A stretch of 11,908 nt of DNA from Lachnospiraceae bacterium UBA2860 (GTDB lineage Bacteria > Bacillota > Clostridia > Lachnospirales > Lachnospiraceae): contig DEFE01000027.1 in NCBI GenBank assembly GCA_002350625.1, forward strand, positions 1,694 to 13,601, read 5' to 3'. The position numbers were made by a program, and so were the translations under genes. Shown here piece after piece: positions 1 to 8,076 of the stretch; within the stretch, counting starts at the first letter, position 1, and each line of letters starts with the position of its first letter. The notes under the pieces were generated by a model that was not told the origin of the DNA, ran no database searches, and saw only the letters and a list, made by a program, of their open reading frames with translations.

Positions 1-1
1 C

Positions 2-2080
2 ACACTGCTTCTTTCCGCAGTGTTTGCCTCTTCAGCCGTGGAGGTCAGCGCAGCTTCCAAAGCGCCTGCGCGCGTCAAAATCAAAAGCGCGGCGGTCAGC
101 GGCACCGAAGTGAAGCTCACCTGGAAAAAGGCAAAGCGCGCGTCAAAGTATCAGATCGCGCTGAGAACAAGAGGCACCAGTTGGAAATACGTAAAAAGCG
201 TCAGGAAAACAGCCGCAAATAAGAAGAAATACAGCAGTGCAAAATATAAATGCAAGGCCTCCGGCAGCAAGTACAAGGTCTACAAAAAGAGCGCCGGCTA
301 CAAGTATAAAACGTTAAAAACCCTCAAGGGGACCAGCTATACTTATAAGAAAGGAAAGGCCGGCAGCACTTACACCTTTGTGGTGCGCGGCGTCTCCGGC
401 AAGAAAAAAGGGAAATGGTCAAAGCCCGTGACCCGGAAGATTCCCGCTGCCCCGTCTCCGAAGCCGCAGGCTGAGCAGCCCGCACAGCAGCAGAATGTCA
501 GCGACACGAACGATCCCGGCGCAGAAGGCCTTCTCGGCACGGAGAACATCAAGACAACATCCGGGACGACGCCTGTCGAGGAGACCTCTAGCGCCTATCT
601 CGACAAACAGTCCTTCAAGCTGACAAACGGCGAGAGCGCCAAAATCACGCTGAAGAATTATAAAGGCAGCGCAAATGTCGCCTGGAAGTCTTCGAACGCC
701 AAAGTCGTCAAGGTCAGCAGTACTTCCGGAACGAAGAAAATCACGGCAACAGTGGCGAGTGTGGCAGAGAGCGGGACGGCCACCATCACGGCGACGGCCG
801 ACGGCAAGAGCTACACCTGCACCGTCACGGCGCGTCCGAAAACTGCGCTCAGCAGAACGAGCCTTACGGTCACCAAGGGCTACAAAACTGCAGTGACGCT
901 CAACAATTACTACGGCACCACGAACGTGACCTGGAAATCCGCCAATACCAAGATTGCGGCCATCTCCTCGACCACAGGCACCTACAATACGAAAGTCTAC
1001 ATCAAGGGCGTCGCGGCTTCGGGAAGCACGACCGTCACGGGAACCGCGGGCGGAAAAACCTACAAAATCTCGGTCAGTGTCCGGGATGTTCCCAGCATCA
1101 AGGAAGGTGATCTGACGCTGCCGGTCGGCGCCACGCAGCAGCTGACCGTACAGAACTATACCGGCACGCCGACCTGGAGTTCAAGCAAGACAAGTGTAGC
1201 CACCGTATCCGCCAAAGGCCTGGTGACTGTCAAAGCTTCGAGCGGCAAGGCGACCATCACGGCAAACTGCGGCGGCAAGAAGGCAACCTGCGTCATCACG
1301 GCGCGCAAAAAAACGCCGCTCGAAGCGACGACCTTTGTCAAGAAGACTTACAGCTACGGCGGCAAGGCCATGATCAACGCGACGATCCCCAAGGACTGGA
1401 AGCTGACTGTCACCGGCATCTCTTCCTCGACCTGCGAGCCGATCGTCCTCATCACGGATTCCACCGGAAAATACGGCGTCTATCAGCGGCTGACCATGCC
1501 CGCCGTAAAATCCAAGAAAGCGCAGGAATACTGGAGAACAAACACCGGCCTCGACCTGCCCTACCCCATTCCGGTGACCGGCTATGACAAGAAGGGCTAT
1601 GACGCCGCAGGCCTCTTCTGCGGACTCGTCACCTACAACGGCATGAAGTCCTACGCCGTCGAGAAGAAAATCGGCAAGTCGGCATTTAACAGCGATGTTA
1701 TCGTCGCAAGGGCCACAGACAAGAAGGGCAACAAGCTCCGCTTCATCTTCAGCGGACAGGTACATGACCTCGGATCCTATGACGTTAACTACAAGGGGAC
1801 GACCTTAAATGCCTTGACGGCCACCACCTCGTCTACGCTTGACGTCTGGTTCCTGGTCTGCCAGGACATCATGTATCTGCAGGCTCCGTACAATGATTTC
1901 GAGGACTGGTTCCCGGTGCTGTCCAAGACCTTCGCCTCCATCGAATACACCAAGGCGTGTGTCGACAGATACGTGGAGAGCAGCGACGCGACGGAGGAGT
2001 CCATCCGTCAGAATTCGGAGAACTTCAACGCCTACATGGATCAGCTGGCCCAGAATTTCTCGGCGTACATTCTCGGCTGA
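2..2080 (+). CDS. Secreted lysine-rich protein with FN3-like and BIG2 domains, 5'-truncated
   Basis: Partial gene. The frame is open to the left edge and the first residues (TLLLSAVFASSAV, then a small-residue stretch) are the end of a signal peptide, so the GTG at base 20 is an internal Val and the true start lies outside the window. Counting that Val as residue 1: about 17-142 is a very Lys/Tyr-rich FN3-like region, 143-195 a Pro/Gln/Thr linker, then three BIG2-type Ig-like repeats at about 195-272, 275-355 and 359-428 (each with a W-K/S-S and a later G-x-A/T-x-I-T-A pattern). Residues 440-686 form a separate C-terminal domain, Trp- and Tyr-containing, that I do not recognise. No LPXTG sorting signal or C-terminal membrane anchor is visible, so it is either released or held by charge to the wall. 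The role is probably cell-surface adhesion or binding, inferred from the BIG2 domains only. It converges on the ECF T gene. Confidence 0.85.
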   Translation, partial: TLLLSAVFASSAVEVSAASKAPARVKIKSAAVSGTEVKLTWKKAKRASKYQIALRTRGTSWKYVKSVRKTAANKKKYSSAKYKCKASGSKYKVYKKSAGYKYKTLKTLKGTSYTYKKGKAGSTYTFVVRGVSGKKKGKWSKPVTRKIPAAPSPKPQAEQPAQQQNVSDTNDPGAEGLLGTENIKTTSGTTPVEETSSAYLDKQSFKLTNGESAKITLKNYKGSANVAWKSSNAKVVKVSSTSGTKKITATVASVAESGTATITATADGKSYTCTVTARPKTALSRTSLTVTKGYKTAVTLNNYYGTTNVTWKSANTKIAAISSTTGTYNTKVYIKGVAASGSTTVTGTAGGKTYKISVSVRDVPSIKEGDLTLPVGATQQLTVQNYTGTPTWSSSKTSVATVSAKGLVTVKASSGKATITANCGGKKATCVITARKKTPLEATTFVKKTYSYGGKAMINATIPKDWKLTVTGISSSTCEPIVLITDSTGKYGVYQRLTMPAVKSKKAQEYWRTNTGLDLPYPIPVTGYDKKGYDAAGLFCGLVTYNGMKSYAVEKKIGKSAFNSDVIVARATDKKGNKLRFIFSGQVHDLGSYDVNYKGTTLNALTATTSSTLDVWFLVCQDIMYLQAPYNDFEDWFPVLSKTFASIEYTKACVDRYVESSDATEESIRQNSENFNAYMDQLAQNFSAYILG

Positions 2081-2135
2081 GAAAGGCATACATCAGCCCT
2101 GAAAGAGATGCGTCAACTGATGAAAAAGTAATGCT

Positions 2136-2966
2136 TCAGCTGATAAAGGGATTATAGAAGCGCCCGCCATTTACGATGTTGAGGCCGATTGAAATCACAA
2201 GCAGCAGCGCGCCCGCGGCCATCGATGCAAAATCTGCAGCGCGGAACGGGCGCGCCATGTACCAGCTGCGCTTTTTATTCTTTCCGAAGCCGCGCAGCTC
2301 CATGGCGTTCGAGATCGTGTCAATGCGGTCCATGCTGGAAATGATGAGCGGGATGAGGATGGCTCCCGCGCTCTTCAGCCGCTTAAACAGGGTCTGTTTG
2401 CGGCTCATCTCAATGCCGCGCGCCTGCTGTGCCTGCGAGATCTCATGATATGCTCTCTGGACGTCCGGGATGTAGCGGAGCGCGAGCGCAACGGCGTAGG
2501 CGATGCTGTATTTCACGCCGATGCGGTTCAGTGAAGCTGCAAATTCACTCGGATTGGTCGTGCACACGAAAAGCAGCACGATCGGAATCGTGGAGAGATA
2601 TTTGAGGACCAGGTTGAGGTGGTAGAACAGCTGCTCCGCCGTCACGACATAGCGGCTGCTGATGGTAAAAAGCACGTGCTTCGTCCCGTAGATCGTCACG
2701 CCGTGCAGCGGCGAGAAAAGAAAGACGAGAACGTTGTTCAGCACCATGAAGATCACCGTGAAGCCGAGCATGAACGATACGTCCCGGATGCGGATCTTTG
2801 AGACCGCAAAGAGCAGGAGGCCTCCTACGGACAAAGCCGCGAGAAAGCGCGTGTCATAGGTGAGCATCGCCGCAAAGGTCCATAGAAGCAGGCAGATCAG
2901 TTTGGTTGCGCCTGTGAGATCGTGAATCGGCGAGGGTCGGTCGATGTAATTGAAGATATTTCTCAA
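2136..2966 (-). CDS. ecfT: ECF transporter T component (EcfT)
   Basis: Transmembrane coupling subunit of an energy-coupling factor importer, 276 aa, normal length for the family. Several hydrophobic segments lie in the N-terminal half (about 21-35, 43-56, 65-85, 118-135) and one near the C-terminus (246-265). The cytosolic part carries the two short family motifs that contact the ATPases: ARG at 182-184 and a LRG variant at 224-226 (AMELRGFG). The start is TTG: the frame has no good ATG upstream, and GAGGAGGTG sits five bases before the TTG. The TTG overlaps the stop of the upstream ATPase gene (TTGA), so translation is probably coupled. It is the last gene of the S-A-T operon. No clear terminator follows before the convergent gene 55 bases away. 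Confidence 0.92.
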   Translation of the reverse strand: MRNIFNYIDRPSPIHDLTGATKLICLLLWTFAAMLTYDTRFLAALSVGGLLLFAVSKIRIRDVSFMLGFTVIFMVLNNVLVFLFSPLHGVTIYGTKHVLFTISSRYVVTAEQLFYHLNLVLKYLSTIPIVLLFVCTTNPSEFAASLNRIGVKYSIAYAVALALRYIPDVQRAYHEISQAQQARGIEMSRKQTLFKRLKSAGAILIPLIISSMDRIDTISNAMELRGFGKNKKRSWYMARPFRAADFASMAAGALLLVISIGLNIVNGGRFYNPFIS

Positions 2967-4708
2967 GTCCGCACCTCCTCTTTTGCCTTCCCTCTCTTGC
3001 CGTGCGCATGTTCATAGTCAATAAAGGACTGCACGAAGGCCCGTTCCTCGGGAATGCCGCACAGCCTTGCGAGCGTATAGAGCGAGGTCTCCTTGAGGCT
3101 CGCTTTTTGAATCACATCCATGTTCGTCAGCACGCCCGCGGAACTGTCATCCGCGATCACGGCCCCGTCTGAAAAAACGACGGAGCGATCCGCATATTCA
3201 AGCATCAGATGCATGTCGTGCGTGATCATGACCACCGTAAAGCCCTCCTCGCCGAGCGCTTTTAAAAATTCCATGATCTCCGTGTAATGCCTGTAATCCT
3301 GTCCGGCCGTCGGCTCATCCAGAATGATGATCTCCGGGCGGAGAACAAGGATTGCAGCGATCGTGACGCGCTTCTTCTGCCCGTAGCTCAGTGCCGAAAC
3401 CGGCCAGCTGCGGAAGGGCCTGAGGCCGCAGATGTCAAGTGTCTTCTCTACGCGTTCCCTGATTTCCTCCTCCGGCACGCCCCGCGTCCTGAGCCCCAGA
3501 GCAACCTCGTCAAAGATCATTGTCTGCGAGATCATCTCATTCGGATTCTGCATCACATAGCCGACGTGGTCGGCTTTCTCCTTGATCGAAAGGGACATCC
3601 AGTCGTCCGCGCATTCGCCGAAAAAGCGGATGTCTCCCTCGAAAGGCTGCTCAAAGCCGCAGATTACTTTCGAAAATGTCGACTTGCCCGCCCCGTTTCT
3701 GCCGACGATCGCGAGCATCTCCCCCTCTTTCATGTGCACGGATACATCTCTCAGCGCCTTCTGTCCTTTCGGGTAAGCAAAGGAAACATGATCCGCGGTG
3801 AGCAGGTCCCGCCGCGCCTCGATCTGCCTTTTACTGTGCGCTTCACGGAACCATTTTCGAACGAGCTCTTTCTCCTCCTCCGCAAGGAGAAGGCCGGGCA
3901 GCGACGATGGATGCATGGCCGGAGTCACAGTCACACCGGCGTACTTAAGCGCCGTCAGGTAGAGGGGCTCGCGGATGCCGTTCTTTATCAGCAGCTCTCC
4001 GGACAGCAGTTCATCCGGCGTCATGTCCGCCAGAATGCGTCCCTCGTTCATGAGCACGATCCGGTCGACGTCCCTGTGCAGCACGTCCTCGATCCTGTGC
4101 TCGATGATCACGACGGCAGCGCCGGTTTTCTCATGCATCTCCGCGATGAGCTCGACCGCCTGCTTTCCGGTGGCCGGGTCCAGGTTGGCCAGCGGCTCGT
4201 CGAAAAGGAGCAGATCCACCTGCTCCACCATGACGCCGGCCAGGGACACTCTCTGCTTCTGTCCGCCGGACAGATCCTCGGGCGCATGCTGCAGATGCCC
4301 GTCGATCCCGACGAGCGCAGCGGCCTTTTTCACGCGGTCGTGAAGATCCGGCTCTTCGATGCAGTTGTTTTCAAGGGCAAATGCGATGTCCTCGGCCACC
4401 GTGAGGCCGATGAACTGGGCGTCGGAATCCTGGAGCACCGTGCCTACGATCGCCGAGAGCTCGAAGATGCTCATATCGCGCGTCTCCCTGCCCCGCGCCG
4501 TGCAGGACCCCGTCATGGTTCCTTTCAGGGAAAATGGGATGAGCCCGTTCATGCAGGCGGCAAGCGTGGATTTCCCGCAGCCCGAAGGCCCTGCGATCAG
4601 GACCTTCTCTCCTTTTCTGATTGTCAGGTTTATGTCATAGAGTGTCGGTTCCGCCTGTGCATTGTATTGAAAGCCGAAATTCGAAAACTCAAGAAGGATT
4701 TCTCCCAT
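2963..4708 (-). CDS. ECF transporter ATPase, two ABC domains fused in one chain
   Basis: Energising subunit of the ECF importer, 581 aa, with two ATP-binding cassettes fused as in YkoD-type proteins instead of separate EcfA1 and EcfA2. Domain 1: Walker A GPSGCGKST (40-48), Q-loop Q93, signature LSGGQ (146-150), Walker B LLLFDE (166-171), H-loop H204. Domain 2: Walker A GRNGAGKST (336-344), Q-loop Q387, a variant signature LSYGQ (440-444), Walker B IIILDE (460-465), H-loop H497. All catalytic elements are present in both halves, so both sites could hydrolyse ATP. The ATG at 4708 is preceded by a moderate purine-rich AAGGAAAG site. The gene follows the S component gene after a 147-base structured spacer and overlaps ecfT. 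Substrate specificity comes from the S subunit, not from this protein. Confidence 0.93.
   Translation of the reverse strand: MGEILLEFSNFGFQYNAQAEPTLYDINLTIRKGEKVLIAGPSGCGKSTLAACMNGLIPFSLKGTMTGSCTARGRETRDMSIFELSAIVGTVLQDSDAQFIGLTVAEDIAFALENNCIEEPDLHDRVKKAAALVGIDGHLQHAPEDLSGGQKQRVSLAGVMVEQVDLLLFDEPLANLDPATGKQAVELIAEMHEKTGAAVVIIEHRIEDVLHRDVDRIVLMNEGRILADMTPDELLSGELLIKNGIREPLYLTALKYAGVTVTPAMHPSSLPGLLLAEEEKELVRKWFREAHSKRQIEARRDLLTADHVSFAYPKGQKALRDVSVHMKEGEMLAIVGRNGAGKSTFSKVICGFEQPFEGDIRFFGECADDWMSLSIKEKADHVGYVMQNPNEMISQTMIFDEVALGLRTRGVPEEEIRERVEKTLDICGLRPFRSWPVSALSYGQKKRVTIAAILVLRPEIIILDEPTAGQDYRHYTEIMEFLKALGEEGFTVVMITHDMHLMLEYADRSVVFSDGAVIADDSSAGVLTNMDVIQKASLKETSLYTLARLCGIPEERAFVQSFIDYEHAHGKRGKAKEEVRT
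2972..2980 (-). promoter_or_regulatory. Strong ribosome binding site fixing the TTG start of ecfT
   Basis: On the - strand GAGGAGGTG lies inside the last codons of the ATPase gene, five bases before TTG. This near-perfect anti-16S match decides the non-ATG start and indicates translational coupling. Confidence 0.85.
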
Positions 4709-4750
4709 ATGCCGTTCACTTTCCTTGTATCTGATAGAAGTCCGTCTGTT

Positions 4751-4768
4751 TTCCCTTGTTCAAGGGAA
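4751..4768 (-). repeat. Perfect 7-bp hairpin in the ecfS-ATPase spacer
   Basis: TTCCCTT and AAGGGAA flank a four-base loop. It is bracketed by two similar copies of a 16-base element, AGTCCGTCTGTTTTCC (4739-4754) and AGCCCGTCTGCTTTCC (4768-4783). It is transcribed as the leader of the ATPase gene. There is no U-tract, so it looks like an RNA structural or processing element, not a terminator. Confidence 0.45.
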
Positions 4769-4797
4769 GCCCGTCTGCTTTCCGTCAATATATAAGG

Positions 4798-4831
4798 AAA
4801 CGGGGTCATCGCATCCGCCATAACCCCGTTT
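4798..4831 (-). terminator. Possible attenuating terminator between S and ATPase genes
   Basis: AAACGGGGT (4798-4806) pairs perfectly with ACCCCGTTT (4823-4831), nine base pairs around a 16-base loop, 24 bases after the S component stop codon. On the - strand the stem is followed by CCTTATATATT, an interrupted U-rich tail, so termination would be partial. On the + strand it ends in a run of four T. Partial termination here would give more S subunit than ATPase and T subunits. Equally, it could be a 3' stabilising hairpin. Confidence 0.45.
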
Positions 4832-4855
4832 TGTCCATGCGTTAAACCCGGATCG

Positions 4856-5407
4856 TCAGTCCTCTCTGCTGAGGCTTCCCTTTTTCGGTCTGGAAGCCGC
4901 GTAAGCGACGCACAGCAGCGTGCCGATGATTGCGGTTGTCACAATATTCGCCGCGCCTCCGACGAGTCCCTGCATAAAGACCTTGTTCGCAGGCTCTTTG
5001 TACATCAGAATGTCGAGCACCGGAGCGATCACGCCCCACGCGATGACATGGCCGATGACCTGGAACACGTTAAATGTGATGATGCCCTTTGTGCCGAATT
5101 CGCCGTCCTCGATTCTGAGGCGGTTCGCGGCGAGGCCGGCGATGACGCCGAAGCAGGCCGATGCGATCACCCAGCTCCACCAGATGCCCCAGCCGTAGCT
5201 GAAGTCGATCAGGGTGTGGCCGATAAAGCCGATGAGAGCGCCGGCCACAGGTCCGAACATGACGGCCATGAAGGCGAGCAGGCCATACTGCGTCGAAATG
5301 TTCGTGTTCGGCACGGGGCTCGGAATAGCGACAAAGCGGCCGAGAACAAAGAACAGTGCTGCGCCGATGCCGACGGCAACGATCGTCTTAACAGGTGAAC
5401 TTTTCAT
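4856..5407 (-). CDS. ECF transporter S component, UPF0397-like (substrate unknown)
   Basis: Substrate-binding membrane subunit of the ECF importer, 183 aa, a usual length for S components. About five to six hydrophobic segments run through the chain. The N-terminal helix is rich in small residues (AVGIGAALFF, 11-20), as expected where S components dock on EcfT. It matches the UPF0397 / 'ECF-type riboflavin transporter S component' style, with the typical GRFVAIPSPVPNTNIS stretch (23-38), FGPVAGALIGFIGH (51-64) and the WWSWV motif (76-80). The label does not establish riboflavin as substrate; members sit in operons with different predicted cargoes. The start is set at 5407 because GGAGG lies nine bases before this ATG. 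The upstream in-frame ATG at 5458 falls within the promoter. It is first in the S-A-T operon. Confidence 0.88.
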   Translation of the reverse strand: MKSSPVKTIVAVGIGAALFFVLGRFVAIPSPVPNTNISTQYGLLAFMAVMFGPVAGALIGFIGHTLIDFSYGWGIWWSWVIASACFGVIAGLAANRLRIEDGEFGTKGIITFNVFQVIGHVIAWGVIAPVLDILMYKEPANKVFMQGLVGGAANIVTTAIIGTLLCVAYAASRPKKGSLSRED

Positions 5408-5444
5408 AATAATCCCCCTCCCGGATATAGAATTTCCGTACCCT

Positions 5445-5473
5445 ACTATAGCAGACATGCGCGCACATGTTAA
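5445..5473 (-). promoter_or_regulatory. Promoter of the ECF operon
   Basis: On the - strand TTAACA (5468-5473) and TATAGT (5445-5450) are separated by exactly 17 bases, a good sigma-A promoter. The expected transcript starts near 5438, leaving a leader of about 30 bases, too short for a riboswitch or T-box. The -35 box lies only nine bases beyond the stop of the preceding gene. Confidence 0.7.
5455..5470. promoter_or_regulatory. 16-bp near-palindrome in the ECF promoter spacer, possible operator
   Basis: ACATGCGCGCACATGT is an inverted repeat with a single mismatched pair. It fills most of the spacer between the -35 and -10 boxes and overlaps the -35. The position suits a repressor site. No regulator gene is in the window and I cannot name a family. 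Confidence 0.4.
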
Positions 5474-5481
5474 GTTCTTTT

Positions 5482-8073
5482 TCAGGAAGCGCTGTTTACC
5501 GTAACGGCAATCTTTCTATATACCTTTCCGGACTTGATGCGAAGTACGCATTTTCCGGCCTTTTTCGCTTTGATCTTCAGAATATAGGACGCGCCGTCCT
5601 TTGTGACCGTGACATCGAGCACACTCTTCTTCGAGCGGATCACCTTGAGCTTTTCCTCGGTCGTGATCGGCGTGACCTGTACGCGGACCTTCTTCGTCTT
5701 TCCGGCCTTCATGCTGATCCTGGCATCCGCGCTGATCGAAATGGCGCCGGTGCGCACCTTCTTCTTTTGCACGGTGACCGGCACTTCGATCACCTCTCCG
5801 CTCACGAGCTTCGCGCGGATGACCGTCTTTCCCTTTTTCTTCGCGGTGATCGTGCAGGTGCCGTTTTTCTTTCCCTTGACGGACGCGACTGTTTTGTCAG
5901 CCGATTTCCATGATTTCACATAGTCGCCGTCGGCAAGACCGTAGATTTTGAACACCGTGCACTTCTGTCCCTTCCTCAGGATCAGGGCATCCGCATTCTT
6001 CTCATATGTCGGCGTAAGCTTCGGGACGGCCTTCCTTTCCTGCTTTCCGCAGTCCGGGCAGGTGCGGATCTTTGTCCCTCCCTTAAGGACTGTGGGGGCG
6101 ATGAGCGTCTCCCATTTTCCAAAATGGTGATCGCCCGTAGCGGGAAGCGTCTCGACGTCCCGTTTTCCGCAGATCTCACAGTAGCGCGTCACTTTGCCGT
6201 CAATGCCGCAGTTTCGCTCTACCGTGGTGACCTTCTGGGTATAGCTGTGCGCCGCCTTCGGCGTCTCTTCGTCTTCTGTCGCACCGCACTCCGCGCAGTG
6301 ATAACGGATGATGCCCGTCTCAAGGCAGGTCGCCTCGCGCAGCACCTCCTTGCCGGTGCGCGTGTGCGTGTGGCTGCTTCCGCCGTCAAGCGCCGTAAAT
6401 GCGCGCCCGAATTTTGCGGCATAATCATCGGCGGTCGAATTCTCATACCCGCGGATCGACTTCTTTGAATCAATCGTCTCCGTATTTTCTCTGATCGCCG
6501 CATTCCGGTTCCGGATCGTGATCGTCCCGCTCCCTGTGCCGTAAAATGCGCCGTCAGCGATGACCGAGACGCTCCCGGGCAGATCAATCTGCGACAGCTT
6601 GCTGCACCCGTAGAAAGCACCCGCGCCGATCTCTGCGAGCAGGGACGGGAAGGTCAGTTCCGCAAGTGAAGTACACCTGTAAAAGGCGCCGTAGCCGATC
6701 CTTCGCAGGACGCTTCCGGCGGCGATCTTCACCGTCTTAAGGGACGTGCAGGAAGCAAAAGCGCCCTTTGTCGTACCTGAAGAAGTCTCGCCATTTTCGA
6801 TGATGCGCACCGATGACGGCAGCTGCACGCTCACGAGCGAGGTGCATCCGTTAAAAGCATGTCCGCTCACAGACGTCACGGCGTAGCTCTTTCCCTCGTA
6901 ATTGAGGGTCGACGGCACACTGACCGCCGTCGGCGAGCCCGTATAGCCTGTCACGGATGCTTCTCCTCCGTGCAGCGTATAGATGATTCCGCTGCCGGTC
7001 ACCTTCTGCTCCGGGACCGCGTAATCCGAACCGCTCATCGGATAGCGGCTGTTAAAGGCGGCCGTGTCGTACTCGTCTCTCCGTTTATGCCCTTCGAAAG
7101 AGCTGCTGCCGCGCAGGAAATAGCTGTAAGGAGAAAGCGCCGCGTCCCAGGTCGGGTCCAGATTATAATACCTGCTCCCCAATTTGGCGATATTCCATCC
7201 GTGGCTGCCGCCTTCATCCGCGTAGCCGCGGATATAGCGCGCGTCGATCCCCGCCTCCAGAAGCAATCTGTAAAGCAATGTCGCGAAGCCCTGACAGACG
7301 GCTCTTCTGTTTACAAGAAGCGCGTAGGCCGTATGCGCGAGCATATAGTGCTCATCTTCCAGATTGTACTCGTCATAGTCGCCGGCATTGCAGACATAAT
7401 CATAGAGGAAACGGAGCCTGTCGTAATCGTCGGACGCGACCTTGTTCATATCCGCGATGATTGAGCTCACGTACTGGTCAACGACCTTCTCCTGCGCCGT
7501 CGTCGTAAACCAGGTGAAGCAGAATCGCAGCACGCCGTAGTACCGGCCGCCGCTGTTCGTGTAGGAAATATACTGGGAGGAGAAGCCGGCGTACTGCATG
7601 AGCAGGTAATCGCCTTCCTTCGGATCTCCGGTATGCTCCATGGCCTTGTCGACAGCATCCGTCCACACAGCGTTGTCAATGCCGCCGTATTCCGTATAGC
7701 CGATATCAAACATCGTCTCGTGGGCGCGCAGATGGGTGCGGATGATCTCCGCCGCCTCGCTTACGCTCTTGCAGTACGTCACGCCGGTGCTCTTGCCGCT
7801 CTTCCTTGCGGCGCCGGACCGTTCCGCCCTGCTGATGTAAGGCGCGTCGAGATCCGCCTCCGTGTACAGATCCGCGTAGACCGGATTGACGCGGTAATTG
7901 ACCTCGCTGAGCTTTCTCTCTTCTTCTTTCGTCAGCTCCTGAGTCTCTTCCGCGAAAGCCGGCACAGCGGCTGAAACACACGCGAAAGAAAGAAGCATGA
8001 CAAAAAGGACCAGCGCGCCGGCGCGCCCGATCCATTTCCACTTTGCATATAAGCTGTATCCTATATTACTCAT
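5482..8073 (-). CDS. Secreted transglutaminase-like / LRR / Cys-rich / BIG2 protein
   Basis: 863-aa exported multidomain protein. Signal peptide: Lys/Arg-containing N-terminus, hydrophobic core about 18-36, likely cleavage after AFA at 41. Residues about 195-320 form a transglutaminase-like (papain-fold) domain with an intact candidate triad Cys260 (RAVCQGFA), His291 (SHGWN) and Asp306 (YYNLDPTWD). Residues 362-560 are BspA-type leucine-rich repeats (repeated GAFxxCTSL / IGxGAFYGC units). Residues 580-680 hold Cys-rich repeats with CAEC (593-596), CEIC (632-635) and CPDC (672-675), zinc-ribbon-like. Two BIG2-like Ig domains follow at about 687-768 and 775-860. No LPXTG anchor is present. It could be a surface peptidase or cross-linking enzyme; the substrate is unknown. 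The start at 8073 excludes 24 upstream in-frame residues that are really tRNA-Leu sequence. No ribosome binding site precedes this ATG and no better start exists before the signal peptide. Confidence 0.87.
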   Translation of the reverse strand: MSNIGYSLYAKWKWIGRAGALVLFVMLLSFACVSAAVPAFAEETQELTKEEERKLSEVNYRVNPVYADLYTEADLDAPYISRAERSGAARKSGKSTGVTYCKSVSEAAEIIRTHLRAHETMFDIGYTEYGGIDNAVWTDAVDKAMEHTGDPKEGDYLLMQYAGFSSQYISYTNSGGRYYGVLRFCFTWFTTTAQEKVVDQYVSSIIADMNKVASDDYDRLRFLYDYVCNAGDYDEYNLEDEHYMLAHTAYALLVNRRAVCQGFATLLYRLLLEAGIDARYIRGYADEGGSHGWNIAKLGSRYYNLDPTWDAALSPYSYFLRGSSSFEGHKRRDEYDTAAFNSRYPMSGSDYAVPEQKVTGSGIIYTLHGGEASVTGYTGSPTAVSVPSTLNYEGKSYAVTSVSGHAFNGCTSLVSVQLPSSVRIIENGETSSGTTKGAFASCTSLKTVKIAAGSVLRRIGYGAFYRCTSLAELTFPSLLAEIGAGAFYGCSKLSQIDLPGSVSVIADGAFYGTGSGTITIRNRNAAIRENTETIDSKKSIRGYENSTADDYAAKFGRAFTALDGGSSHTHTRTGKEVLREATCLETGIIRYHCAECGATEDEETPKAAHSYTQKVTTVERNCGIDGKVTRYCEICGKRDVETLPATGDHHFGKWETLIAPTVLKGGTKIRTCPDCGKQERKAVPKLTPTYEKNADALILRKGQKCTVFKIYGLADGDYVKSWKSADKTVASVKGKKNGTCTITAKKKGKTVIRAKLVSGEVIEVPVTVQKKKVRTGAISISADARISMKAGKTKKVRVQVTPITTEEKLKVIRSKKSVLDVTVTKDGASYILKIKAKKAGKCVLRIKSGKVYRKIAVTVNSAS

Positions 8074-8076
8074 AAA

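Noticed and set aside
20..2080. GTG at base 20 as the start of the BIG2 protein
   Set aside because: The frame is open upstream to the edge and encodes hydrophobic signal peptide residues before this codon, with no ribosome binding site.
4715..4765. Separate promoter for the ATPase gene in the spacer
   Set aside because: TTGAAC is present on the - strand but no acceptable -10 box lies at 16-18 bases.
3287..4795. Long open frame on the + strand opposite the ECF ATPase
   Set aside because: Antisense to a clearly conserved ABC protein; composition is Arg/His-rich as in GC-rich shadow frames, with no domain and no start signal.
5408..5444. Riboswitch or T-box leader for the ECF operon
   Set aside because: The leader from the predicted start is about 30 bases, too short for either.
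5408..5458. Longer S component starting at 5458
   Set aside because: This ATG lies in the promoter spacer, and the GGAGG site fits the ATG at 5407.
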